Part shown: positions 35,465 through 43,743 of the stretch, in pieces | How the letters are laid out: each line of letters begins with the position of its first letter | Position numbering within the stretch: the stretch's first letter is position 1 | DNA from: Gluconobacter morbifer G707 | GTDB lineage: Bacteria > Pseudomonadota > Alphaproteobacteria > Acetobacterales > Acetobacteraceae | Reading direction: 5' to 3' | Length of the DNA: 64,000 nucleotides | Assembly: GCF_000234355.1 (NCBI RefSeq) | Contig: NZ_AGQV01000010.1 | Location: 310,001 to 374,000, forward strand | Notes under the pieces: generated by a model | What the model was told of the DNA's origin: nothing | The model's input: the letters and a program-made list of their open reading frames with translations, nothing else | Database searches by the model: none | Made by a program: the position numbers and the translations under genes

Positions 35465-35797
35465 TTATTCGTTTTTCAGGGCGTCCGCTTCTTCCTTGCG
35501 GGTCGCGAACGGGACTTCCTGTTTGTCGTCCAGTTCGTTCATATCGCCTCCCGGATTACCCAGATTTTCCTGCGTCCAGGCTTCCTCAATCGGCTGACCG
35601 TTCGCATCCAGCGGAACAGGTGACTTGACCGGGACTTCTCCAGCATCCGAGTTAAGCGCCATGCCGATCAGATCGGTGGCTTCTTCCTTGTATCCCTCGG
35701 GACCACATGCCGGTTTTCCGTCCGCTTCCCAAAGCTCCTTTGCCTTGGCCAGAATACGGGCTTCTTGCTGTGGGCTGTCTTTCAGGGGGTTTTCCAT
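35465..35797 (-). CDS. DUF2934-type small protein downstream of encapsulin
   Basis: A 110-residue acidic protein. The segment EARILAKAKELWEADGKPACGPE matches the short DUF2934 motif (A..LWE..G.P.G....W), seen here as AKELWEADGKPACG. A long charged tail follows and ends KEEADALKNE. No membrane segment or signal. AAGGAA precedes the ATG. It lies 51 bases after the previous gene and is the last gene of the encapsulin unit. DUF2934 proteins have no agreed function; whether it interacts with the nanocompartment is unknown. Confidence 0.7.
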   Translation of the reverse strand: MENPLKDSPQQEARILAKAKELWEADGKPACGPEGYKEEATDLIGMALNSDAGEVPVKSPVPLDANGQPIEEAWTQENLGNPGGDMNELDDKQEVPFATRKEEADALKNE

Positions 35798-35848
35798 ATC
35801 AGTTCCTTGTCGCTTGTAGCATTCATTCCAGTACCAATGACGGTTTGG

Positions 35849-36091
35849 TTACCTGTCCTGCAGGGCTCTTTCACCCAGTTTCGACAGGTCATGGCTTTCA
35901 GCACCTTCAGGGTTACGAATTGCCTTTTTGGCAATTTCCCGCTCTTCCTCGGTTGTGGAGCCTACCCGCTTCGCGACGTGCTCGGCCAGAAGAATAATTT
36001 CCTCCTTGGTCAGGAGTTTGGACGAATGGGTCGCCTTTTGAGCGACTTCACGCATGGAACTGTGCGGATGACTGACATGATCATGAGACAT
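35849..36091 (-). CDS. Small histidine-rich protein in encapsulin operon
   Basis: An 80-residue protein starting MSHDHVSHPHSSMREVAQKA, with four histidines in the first ten residues and no recognised family. The rest is charged and helical (TKEEIILLAEHVAKRVGSTT, then EEEREIAKKAIRNPEG). AAGGA precedes the ATG at 36091; an in-frame ATG at 36112 is less likely. It lies 36 bases after the encapsulin stop on the same strand, so it is probably co-transcribed. The histidine-rich start could bind metal, which would fit a haem-peroxidase compartment, but it lacks an obvious cargo-loading peptide. Confidence 0.6.
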   Translation of the reverse strand: MSHDHVSHPHSSMREVAQKATHSSKLLTKEEIILLAEHVAKRVGSTTEEEREIAKKAIRNPEGAESHDLSKLGERALQDR

Positions 36092-36127
36092 TGGAGACAA
36101 TCCTTTGAACATAAAAAACAGGTTAAA

Positions 36128-36943
36128 TCAGGCAGTCTTGCGGACTGACTCATCAAGAATGACGGTGGCTTCGCCAGTTAGTACGCGAAAGACAAAGCTT
36201 TCCTGGAGATAAAGTTCAACCGTTTCGGCCGAATGGCTTAGATAGCCAATGGAAAAATCCTGACCGACGTCAAGCAGGTAATCTCCTCCGCGCATACTCA
36301 TGACAAAGGCTCCTTCAAGGGCAGGAGCCCAGATGATCTTGCCATCGATCAGGCTTTCAAGATGCCTGCGGACCGGATATCCGTCATCATTGCCGCCATT
36401 GACCGCCAGATAGGCCTGCGCACCAAGAACAACGGCATAGGGACCATTGACGCCCGCCAGTCTGAGCGCATTCAGGGCCCGCGCAATGGCGGCAGGATAA
36501 TCCTTTGCTGCTTCGGGCAATTGGAGTGGAGTATTGGTCGTAGCGTTCCGGACGCCCTTAATGCCGGCGGCTTCATAGCCATTAAAAATAGCACGGTCCT
36601 CAGAGAAGGCGATTTTCTTTGCCGCATCCTTGACCGGTTGCCAGTCAGAATCCAGCGACCCCCGGTCGACAGCGTCGATTTCCTCGCGAGAGAGCGTGAA
36701 TGGCACCCGGAGTTCAACCAGAGGCAGAACGGTCCGCGCGGACGCGATGACACCTTCAGAAGGCGCTTGCAGCATGGCTTTACGCCCGGTTCCCACCGCG
36801 GCGAAGGCCTCACCTTTGGGTTCGGTCGTATCTACGATCCGGCGCCCGGCCAGATGACGCCGAAGCGTGCGGGCCGCCTCCTCTTCGATCTGTGCCCAGG
36901 CTGCACCTGAAACCGGAGCAAGATGGCGATGCAGGTTGTTCAT
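36128..36943 (-). CDS. Family 1 encapsulin shell protein
   Basis: A 271-residue HK97-fold shell protein that self-assembles into an icosahedral nanocompartment. From the ATG at 36943 it begins MNNLHRHLAPVSGAAWAQIE, the canonical encapsulin start, and continues with RTLRRHLAGRRIVD. The mid-region LVELRVPFTLSREEIDAVDR and AFSEDRAIFNGYEAAGIKGV is equally typical, as is the C-terminus YLQESFVFRVLTGEATVILD. The ATG three codons upstream (36952) is rejected because AGAGG would then touch the start. The gene follows the DyP peroxidase stop by one base, so expression is coupled. Older annotation may call it bacteriocin linocin M18 / CFP29. Confidence 0.95.
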   Translation of the reverse strand: MNNLHRHLAPVSGAAWAQIEEEAARTLRRHLAGRRIVDTTEPKGEAFAAVGTGRKAMLQAPSEGVIASARTVLPLVELRVPFTLSREEIDAVDRGSLDSDWQPVKDAAKKIAFSEDRAIFNGYEAAGIKGVRNATTNTPLQLPEAAKDYPAAIARALNALRLAGVNGPYAVVLGAQAYLAVNGGNDDGYPVRRHLESLIDGKIIWAPALEGAFVMSMRGGDYLLDVGQDFSIGYLSHSAETVELYLQESFVFRVLTGEATVILDESVRKTA

Positions 36944-36944
36944 G

Positions 36945-38000
36945 TCAGACATCCTCTTTCAGGGAACCGATAGCGAGGGAGCCATGTCCCGAAATTCCTG
37001 CCTGTTGTGCAGGCGGGGTCTTTCCAGTTTCCGACCTAGCGTCGTCGTGTTTTGCCGCAGGAAGCACCATATCAGGCACATTGTCCAAGAAATCGGCTGT
37101 CGGAATAAAGAAAAGGGTCCCGGTGACTGCCCGGCTTACATCGAGAATACGATCATAATTCCCGGCGGGCTTACCGACGAACATGTTCTGAAGCATCCGT
37201 TCGATACGGTCAGGCGATTTGGCGTATCCGATGAAATAGGTGCCATATTCGCCCTTGCCGACCTGCCCGAAAGGCATGTTGTCGCGCACGATCTGAAGCT
37301 GCTGCCCGTTTTCTTCAATGTTGGTCAGAACATTATGAGCATAGCTGGGCTTGTCGACGTCCCGAAGTTCGATATCGGATACTTTCCTGCGGCCGATGAT
37401 GTGTTCCTGAACCTCGGTCGGGATGGCATCCCATTTTTTCAGATCATGAAGGTATTTTTGGATGATAACGTAACTTCCACCGGCAAAAGCGGGGTCTTCG
37501 TCTCCAATGATCGTCGCGTCGAGAGCAGTCTGGCCCGTCGGATTTTCAGTTCCATCCACAAAGCCGAGCAGGTCGCGCTCGTCAAAATATTTGAAGCCAT
37601 GGACTTCATCAATGATCTCGCCGGCCCCATCCAGACGCGATGCAATGGCAGATGCCAGTTCGAAACACAGATCCATCCGTGTCGCACGGATATGGAACAG
37701 CAGGTCCCCCGGGGTGGACGGCGCCTTGTGCACGCCATCGATTCCCTGAAAAGGATGGAGACCGGCTGGTCTGGGCTGTCCGAACAGACGGTCCCAAGCG
37801 GTAGAACCAAGCCCCGTGATGCAGGAGAGACGTCCGTCAGGAATGCGGAATCCTACGCCCCGAACCAGTGAGGACATATCACCCAGAAGATCCCGGACCT
37901 GCGCAGTTACCTCTGCCCCTTCCCGGAATGTTGCCACGAGGAATACTGCGGCACTGGTCAGCGTTGCTGAAACGGGTTGGGATATAACCAATGAACTCAA
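36945..38000 (-). CDS. DyP-type haem peroxidase, encapsulin cargo
   Basis: A 351-residue dye-decolourising peroxidase. The haem-pocket motif GFVDGTENPTG carries the distal aspartate, KPSYAHNVLTN the proximal histidine, and QIVRDNMPFGQVGKGEYGTY the distal arginine. After the folded domain a flexible linker (AAKHDDARSETGKTPPAQQA) leads to the last residues SGHGSLAIGSLKEDV, a textbook encapsulin cargo-loading peptide, so the enzyme is expected inside the shell. It has no signal peptide. The start is non-canonical: TTG at 38000 or at 37991, since a stop lies just upstream and no ATG precedes the conserved domain; AAGGGA precedes both. It uses peroxide; the physiological substrate is unknown. Confidence 0.93.
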   Translation of the reverse strand: MSSLVISQPVSATLTSAAVFLVATFREGAEVTAQVRDLLGDMSSLVRGVGFRIPDGRLSCITGLGSTAWDRLFGQPRPAGLHPFQGIDGVHKAPSTPGDLLFHIRATRMDLCFELASAIASRLDGAGEIIDEVHGFKYFDERDLLGFVDGTENPTGQTALDATIIGDEDPAFAGGSYVIIQKYLHDLKKWDAIPTEVQEHIIGRRKVSDIELRDVDKPSYAHNVLTNIEENGQQLQIVRDNMPFGQVGKGEYGTYFIGYAKSPDRIERMLQNMFVGKPAGNYDRILDVSRAVTGTLFFIPTADFLDNVPDMVLPAAKHDDARSETGKTPPAQQAGISGHGSLAIGSLKEDV

Positions 38001-38429
38001 ATTCCCTTACACCAGATCTGGTTTCGTCTGATGTTTTATACAGGGTTTTCACGAGCTGGAACAAGTGCGTTTCAGGTACCCTTTTTTCTGGACTACCGCA
38101 TTATAACCTACAGGTATAAATATATACTGATGCAGTCTTGAATCTCCTTCACAGAACTGACGTCTGTACTTTCCATAAACCTTTCGCCCGCTGCCGGAAA
38201 ATCTGCCTGTCCGGGATGGCCGGGATTCTGTAGACGCGAACCAAACAGGGTATGTCTGTTCCATTGTCGATGAGAACGTGCTGGCAGTTGATTTGCTACA
38301 ATCTTCCACCTCCGCATCGTGAATCAGCACACCACAAGACTGGGAAACAGGACGGAATACTGCTGCCCCCATCAGGCAAAAGGGTCTGGAAAGAAAATCC
38401 CTTCGAGCCGGAAGATGGTCAGCCAGAAT
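38001..38429. other. Intergenic region upstream of the encapsulin operon
   Basis: 429 bases between the encapsulin operon and the end of the TetR gene. The part at 38100-38125 is AT-rich and carries a promoter-like element for the peroxidase. No gene was recognised in the remainder on either strand. Confidence 0.5.
38100..38121 (-). promoter_or_regulatory. Promoter -10 box with overlapping dyad, encapsulin operon
   Basis: On the minus strand a perfect TATAAT lies at 38105-38100, about 95 bases upstream of the DyP start. It overlaps an imperfect dyad, ATTATAACCT-AC-AGGTATAAAT on the plus strand (8 of 10 positions match between the arms; the core ACCT-AC-AGGT is symmetric). A regulator bound here would block the promoter, for instance a redox or metal sensor. 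No convincing -35 element was found. Confidence 0.4.
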
Positions 38430-39050
38430 TCAGCTATAGATTTTCATGAAAATTCTGACGACTTCCCTGCCATGCCTGGAAATGGCTTCTGCGGAACTGT
38501 CGACAGGGACACACAGGCGCCTGCGCTCCACAATACCAGACATACAGAGCGAAATGAAAACCCGCTCTGCCTGATCCATGTCCTCAACCTGAAGAGTCTG
38601 TTTTTTACACCAGTAAATCAACGCGGAACGGATACAGGAACGCGTCGGATTGATCGCATATTCCTGCATGATTTCCGATATTTCCGGAAATTTGGGCGCT
38701 TCCGAGACGACAATCCTGTAAATCCCCAGAGAGATCGGATGCGTTATAGCGGTGACAAACTCCTCACAGATGGCAACAAGACAGGTTTCGCACGCCCCGT
38801 CAAAATGCTCCTCGTATCTGAACAGACCGGAAAGCTTGTTTTTGCTGATACTCAGAATGATCTCCCGGAAGAGATCCTTCTTGTCCTTGAAATGATTGTA
38901 CAATGTCCCCTTGGAGACAGCAGCGTACTGTGCGATCCGTGACATGGACGCACCTTCGTATCCCAGATCCAGAAAAACCGCTTCTGCACCACGCAGTATC
39001 TGATTCCGTTTCGCCTGAAATGCTTTCTCACTCAGGGACAAAGTAGACAT
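38430..39050 (-). CDS. TetR-family repressor of the efflux operon
   Basis: A 206-residue regulator. The helix-turn-helix reads ASMSRIAQYAAVSKGTLYNH and continues FKDKKDLF, classical for TetR proteins (residues about 32-60). The C-terminal part is the ligand domain with MSGIVERRRLCVP. The ATG at 39050 starts STLSLSEKAFQAKRNQIL; longer in-frame options overlap the outer-membrane gene. It is the last gene of the HlyD-DHA2-OMF operon, 23 bases after the outer-membrane factor, so it probably represses that operon and itself until a toxic substrate binds. Confidence 0.88.
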   Translation of the reverse strand: MSTLSLSEKAFQAKRNQILRGAEAVFLDLGYEGASMSRIAQYAAVSKGTLYNHFKDKKDLFREIILSISKNKLSGLFRYEEHFDGACETCLVAICEEFVTAITHPISLGIYRIVVSEAPKFPEISEIMQEYAINPTRSCIRSALIYWCKKQTLQVEDMDQAERVFISLCMSGIVERRRLCVPVDSSAEAISRHGREVVRIFMKIYS

Positions 39051-39073
39051 ACGATCCTCGGACACCCTTTCAA

Positions 39074-40660
39074 TCAGTTCGTCTTTGCCGCACGGGCGCT
39101 GGCGATCTGCTTTTTTCTGGTCAATGGGTAAGTAGTTTCCCATCCACCGCCCAGGGCATTGTAGAGTTTCACCACGTCTGTTGCGAGTTCAGCAGTGCTG
39201 TCTGCAAGATTCAGATCGGCATTTTCCATGTTGGCCTGTGCCGAAAGGACATTCAGATAGTTTGTCAGGCCGTGACGATACTGATCCCGGGCCAGTTCGA
39301 AAGACTGACGCGCAGCCTCACTGCTGGCGGTAAATCCGTCGTGCCGGGCCTGTTCGTCGCGATAGGCGATCAGGGCATTATCGATGTCACGCCACGCTCC
39401 AAGAACCGTCGAGCGATAGGCAATAGCGGCTTCGCGCTGCTGCGCCCTGGTGAGACGAAGATTGCCCGTCAGACGTCCGCCCTGAAAGATCGGAAGAGTA
39501 ATGCGGGGTCCAACGTTCCAGGCGCGGGCGCTCCACATGCCGAAATCCCGGAAGGACAGCGACTGGATCCCGAACCCGGCGTCAATAGTGACCTTGGGAT
39601 AGAACTCCGCCGTTGCGGATGCGACGCCTGCCGTGGCCGAGTGCAGCCGGGCGTCGGCCTCACGGATATCCGGCCGGCGTTCGGCAAGCTGGGACGGAAT
39701 GCCGACAGGAACGCGCGGCGGGACAACCGGAATTCGGTTGGCCTGCTCCAGTTCGGCGTTCAGGGAACGCGGAGGAGCACCCAGAAGAAGGGCAATCGCA
39801 TTCATCTGCTCTTCCGCAGCCTGCTTCATCCGGGCGATCTGTGCGTCCGTTTCGCCAAGCTGGGCCCGGGCACTCTGGACATCGACGTCACTGACCAGTC
39901 CAGACCGGTGCCTGTCTTCCGTCAGGGCAAGTGTGGAGGCCTGAAGACCACGGTTCTCCTGCGCAATCCGCAGACGCTCCTGCGCACCGCGGAGGGTCAT
40001 GTAGTCCCGGGCCATATCCGCCTGCCGGGCGATCAGGATACCGCGCTGTACTTCCCGCGAGGCCTGCATCTCGGCTTTCGCCTGCTCGTAGGCTGAGGAA
40101 ATCCGTCCCCACAGATCGATTTCATAGCTGGCGTCAATCCCATCCGTCCAACGGTTCAGCAGAGGGATCTCGGCGTTGCTGGCGGCGGCTCCCAGATCTC
40201 CGACCAGAGGGTTGTTGACGCCTCCGACAGTAGAAGACTTGGCAATGTGACCGAGGATGTACTGGAGCGACTTAGAACTGTACTGATTGCGTGAATAGGA
40301 TGCGTTGGCATCCAGCGTCGGGAAACGTCCCGCACCCGAAACCAGCATCTGAGCACGGCTTTGCGCCAGTTCCTCCGCTGCCCGCTGAACATCGAGATTC
40401 TGCTCGGCGATGCGACTTTCCAGTTGATCCAGTTCCGGATCATGAAAGATCTTCCACCAGTTCGGATCAGGTCTGTCCATACTGGCCTGACTGAACTGAT
40501 GACTGTCCTGCGGACGCGGCTCATATGCGCCCGGCGCCCAGGGGTCAGGCTTGTGGTAATGCGGCCCTACGGAGCAGGCCGACAGGGCCGTCATGGCGGA
40601 CAAGATAACCCCTGCCCTGACAAACTTCATCTGAAACATAGGCTGTAAAAACACGCTCAT
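39074..40660 (-). CDS. Outer-membrane efflux lipoprotein, NodT/OprM type
   Basis: A 528-residue TolC-type channel. The lipid-attachment site is in GVILSAMTALSACSVGPHYH, with VGPHYHKPDPWAPGAYE as the usual mature start. The TolC repeats show LNVQRAAEELAQSRAQ-like helices (here QNLDVQRAAEELAQSRAQML), GLVSDVDVQSARAQLGETDA, and QYRHGLTNYLNVLSAQANME at the expected spacings. The start overlaps the preceding transporter stop by one base (TGATG), showing translational coupling. It completes a tripartite pump spanning the envelope. Confidence 0.95.
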   Translation of the reverse strand: MSVFLQPMFQMKFVRAGVILSAMTALSACSVGPHYHKPDPWAPGAYEPRPQDSHQFSQASMDRPDPNWWKIFHDPELDQLESRIAEQNLDVQRAAEELAQSRAQMLVSGAGRFPTLDANASYSRNQYSSKSLQYILGHIAKSSTVGGVNNPLVGDLGAAASNAEIPLLNRWTDGIDASYEIDLWGRISSAYEQAKAEMQASREVQRGILIARQADMARDYMTLRGAQERLRIAQENRGLQASTLALTEDRHRSGLVSDVDVQSARAQLGETDAQIARMKQAAEEQMNAIALLLGAPPRSLNAELEQANRIPVVPPRVPVGIPSQLAERRPDIREADARLHSATAGVASATAEFYPKVTIDAGFGIQSLSFRDFGMWSARAWNVGPRITLPIFQGGRLTGNLRLTRAQQREAAIAYRSTVLGAWRDIDNALIAYRDEQARHDGFTASSEAARQSFELARDQYRHGLTNYLNVLSAQANMENADLNLADSTAELATDVVKLYNALGGGWETTYPLTRKKQIASARAAKTN

Positions 40661-42240
40661 CAGTGGCCTCCCGCTTTCTTGCCGCCATGTGCGCTGTTGG
40701 GAGCCAGAAGGAAACAGACTGGCACGACCAGAAACGAAATCGTCCCGATTGCCATGAATATTTGATTGTACGCCAACATCGAGACCTGTGTACTGAACGT
40801 TTGCAGAAGTTTGTGAAGAGCAACCGAGGATGCCGCCGAAGACGTGAAGCCATGTTCAATGGCGCGCTGTTTCACAACAGCGAGATATTGCAGGTATTCG
40901 GAACGCAGCGGCGTCATCCAGTGCGCGAGATAACTCTGCCGCTCCTGCTGGGTCTCTATCACGGCGGCGGTACTCAGGGAAATGGCGAGCGAACCAACAT
41001 AGTTACGGGACATGCTGAACATGGCCGACGCATCGCCGTTCAGTTCACGGGGCAACGTCTCATAGGCGATCGTCGAAAGAGGGACGAACAGGAAAGCCAG
41101 AGCCGCAGTCTGGGCAATCCGGTATTCCACGAGATGCATGAAATTGGTCGTCGGCATCAGATGGGCTGAATAGAACATGGAAACGCCCATGAAGAAGAAG
41201 CCGAAAGCGACGATCTTGCGGATCTGGATGAAGCCCATAAGCCGCCCCACAAACGGGATCAGACAGATGATCGCCACGCCACCGGGAGCGAGAACCTCTC
41301 CCGATACGGTTGCAGTATATCCAAGAACCTGCTGCGCAAACTGGGGTACGATGATCGCCGCGGCGTAAAGAATGGCGCCGACCATGGCCATGAGAAACGT
41401 GGCAACCGCGAAGTTTCGGTCCTTGAAAATAGCCAGGTTCAGGAGTGGATCCTTGGCCTTTAGCAGCCATACGATCGAAGCGATGATCCCGACGACGCCC
41501 AGTACGGCCATGGTAATGATGAAATTGGAACCAAACCATCCATCGTCTTCACCGCGGTCACACATGACCTCGAGACAACCCAGACCAATGGTGATCAGGG
41601 TAATGCCAATGACATCAATCTTCTCGCGACGTCGCTGCTCCCACGGCGGATCCTCAACAAGAGCGGACACACCGATGAATGTCAGGATGCCGAAAGGCAC
41701 GTTGACGTAAAAAATCCAGTTCCAGGAAAAATTATCGACGAGATAACCTCCCGCGAGCGGACCGAGAACAGGCGCCACCACGGTTGCAATGGCAGCCAGC
41801 CCCATGGCCGCTCCGCGCTTTGCGGGCGGGAAGGTGTCGAGGATGATCGACTGCTGACTAGGCTGAAGACCGCCGCCAAAGAAGCCCTGCAACAGACGGA
41901 AAACGATCAGCATCGGCAGGCTGTTGGAAAGCCCGCAGAGAAAAGAGCAGACCGTGAACAGGGCCACACAGATGAGAAAGTAACGCTTGCGCCCGAAAAG
42001 CCGGCTGAGCCAGCCTGAAATCGTCAGAACGACACCGTTCGCAACGAGATAGGCTGTCAGGGCCCATGTCGCGTCGTCGTAGCTGCTGCCCAGCGCACCG
42101 GCAATGTGTGGCAGGGCCACATTGATGATGGTCGTGTCGAGCACTTCCATGAAGGCGCCCATCGTCACGACAACGGCAATCAGCCAGGGATTGGCTTTCG
42201 GCTTCCAGTCTTCATGTGCTGTGCTGGCAGCGTCGCTCAT
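40660..42240 (-). CDS. DHA2-family MFS drug transporter, EmrB type
   Basis: A 526-residue inner-membrane transporter with 14 predicted segments. The N-terminal motif VVTMGAFMEVLDTTIINVAL (motif D1) followed by PHIAGALGSSYDDATWALTA, then LSRLFGRKRYFLIC (motif A) and the block PVLGPLAGGYLVDNFSWNWI (motif C-like) assign it to the EmrB/QacA group. The start overlaps the HlyD stop by four bases (ATGA). It would export lipophilic toxic compounds using the proton gradient, working with the adaptor and channel in the same operon. Confidence 0.95.
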   Translation of the reverse strand: MSDAASTAHEDWKPKANPWLIAVVVTMGAFMEVLDTTIINVALPHIAGALGSSYDDATWALTAYLVANGVVLTISGWLSRLFGRKRYFLICVALFTVCSFLCGLSNSLPMLIVFRLLQGFFGGGLQPSQQSIILDTFPPAKRGAAMGLAAIATVVAPVLGPLAGGYLVDNFSWNWIFYVNVPFGILTFIGVSALVEDPPWEQRRREKIDVIGITLITIGLGCLEVMCDRGEDDGWFGSNFIITMAVLGVVGIIASIVWLLKAKDPLLNLAIFKDRNFAVATFLMAMVGAILYAAAIIVPQFAQQVLGYTATVSGEVLAPGGVAIICLIPFVGRLMGFIQIRKIVAFGFFFMGVSMFYSAHLMPTTNFMHLVEYRIAQTAALAFLFVPLSTIAYETLPRELNGDASAMFSMSRNYVGSLAISLSTAAVIETQQERQSYLAHWMTPLRSEYLQYLAVVKQRAIEHGFTSSAASSVALHKLLQTFSTQVSMLAYNQIFMAIGTISFLVVPVCFLLAPNSAHGGKKAGGH

Positions 42241-43340
42241 TGCACATACACCGTGGGCACAACGGACAGTCCGATGGCCAGCGGGAGCTTCGGGTCAAGA
42301 CCGCTATCGATCAGGATCTTGACGGGAACACGCTGCACGATCTTCACGAAGTTGCCCGTCGCATTCTCGGCTGGGAACGCGCTGAACTGCTCACCTGAAC
42401 CAAGCTGAATGGAATCCACATGTCCATGCAGTTTCAGCGCGGGATAGGCGTCCACACTCAGATCAACGGACTGACCGGGCCTCATCCTGGTGATCTGGGT
42501 TTCCTTGTAGTTCGCGGTCACCCAGATTTCAGGCTGCACGAGCGTGAAAATCTGCTGTCCCTGCTGGACGTAATTGCCCTGCTCGACATTACGCTGGGAA
42601 ATCCAGCCATCATGTGGCGCGCGAACTTCCGTCCAGCCCAGATTCAGCTGGGCAAGCGCCAGATTGGCCTGGGCCGTCTTCAGAAGGGCCTGTTCTTGGG
42701 TAATGGTTTCCTGGGAGGTGGAGATATTCGGAATCACCGGAGTGGCCTGCTGCAGACGGCCCTGTGCGGACAGCACCTGGGCACGCGCCTGGTCGAGCGC
42801 GGCTTTGGCATAGTCAATATCCTGCTGGCTAGTAGCCTGACGGGATACGGTTGACTGGCGCTTGTAATCTGCAAGGCTTTTTGTTAACTGGGCCTTGGCG
42901 CTTGCCAGATTACCCTGCGCCTGCGTGAGAATGGCAGGAAATTCCAGCTTGGCGACTTCATATCGGGCATTGGATGCGCGCAGATTTGCTTCGGCTTCTT
43001 CCAGCTGACCCACGGCCTTCTGAAGCGACGCACGATAGTCCCGGTCATCAATTTTCACGAGCAGTTGCCCGGCGCGCACGAACTGATTGTCATTGACCAG
43101 AAGCTGGGTCACATAACCGCTGACATGCGGGGCCATCGAGATTTTCCGGCCGTCCGTATAGGCGTCGTCTGTATCGATGTCATTGCGGGTGAGGTACCAG
43201 TAGATGCCCGTGGCGATGACGGCGAGGACAATGAAAAGAATGACAAGGACCCGAACCAGAGGATTCTTCTTCTTTTTCCCACCTTCCTGTTTGGTGTCAT
43301 TCGTATTTCCGGACTGATCGGTGTGGGAATCCTGCGCCAT
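42237..43340 (-). CDS. HlyD-family membrane-fusion protein, EmrA type
   Basis: A 367-residue periplasmic adaptor with one N-terminal membrane helix (VLVILFIVLAVIATGIYWYL) after a charged cytoplasmic start. The lipoyl/barrel-sandwich region has YTDGRKISMAPHVSGYVTQL and VNDNQFVRAGQLLVKIDDRD; a coiled coil follows, then GWTEVRAPHDGWISQRNVEQ. The ATG at 43340 has GGAAAG upstream; a longer in-frame start lacks a ribosome site. It is the first gene of the efflux operon. Confidence 0.93.
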   Translation of the reverse strand: MAQDSHTDQSGNTNDTKQEGGKKKKNPLVRVLVILFIVLAVIATGIYWYLTRNDIDTDDAYTDGRKISMAPHVSGYVTQLLVNDNQFVRAGQLLVKIDDRDYRASLQKAVGQLEEAEANLRASNARYEVAKLEFPAILTQAQGNLASAKAQLTKSLADYKRQSTVSRQATSQQDIDYAKAALDQARAQVLSAQGRLQQATPVIPNISTSQETITQEQALLKTAQANLALAQLNLGWTEVRAPHDGWISQRNVEQGNYVQQGQQIFTLVQPEIWVTANYKETQITRMRPGQSVDLSVDAYPALKLHGHVDSIQLGSGEQFSAFPAENATGNFVKIVQRVPVKILIDSGLDPKLPLAIGLSVVPTVYVQ

Positions 43341-43441
43341 TTCGGTCTTTCCAAAGATATTGTGCTTTTTGCGCCTGCCACACGGGCCTGCGGACGCGCG
43401 TGAGGGGCCAATGTTCGTCTTGTTGATGCCCTGCCCTAATA

Positions 43442-43460
43442 TGACCATTCGGTTCGGTCA
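43442..43460. promoter_or_regulatory. TetR-type operator candidate upstream of the efflux operon
   Basis: TGACC-N9-GGTCA, an inverted repeat about 100 bases upstream of the HlyD start. On the minus strand the left arm is part of TTGACC, a good -35 hexamer, so a repressor here would cover the promoter. It is the natural target of the TetR gene at the end of the operon; the divergent TetR gene at 43744 is a second possibility. Confidence 0.45.
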
Positions 43461-43743
43461 ATTAAAATATCAGGACCTGAGCGGTGCCTCTATTTCTGGC
43501 AGATTTACAGGATGCCTCTTCATGAGGATGACATGCTCATTGGTCCGTTCCAGAAATGGCCTGGAAGATTCCGTGGTATCCCAGCAAAGTCGGGCAAGAG
43601 TGATCAGACCCGGGGAAAAATCTGTGCGGAAGATCGCAATCATAAGCTCGGAAAGGGCATGAATTTCGACCGGAACCGTTCTGTTTCCTCAAAAATCTGG
43701 AGAAGATATTGACCCGTCCGGCTACCGGACGCATGAATGATAG

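Noticed and set aside
36128-36943. Reading as a bacteriocin (linocin M18)
   Set aside because: This is the historic name for encapsulins; the adjacent DyP peroxidase with a loading peptide makes the nanocompartment reading far stronger.
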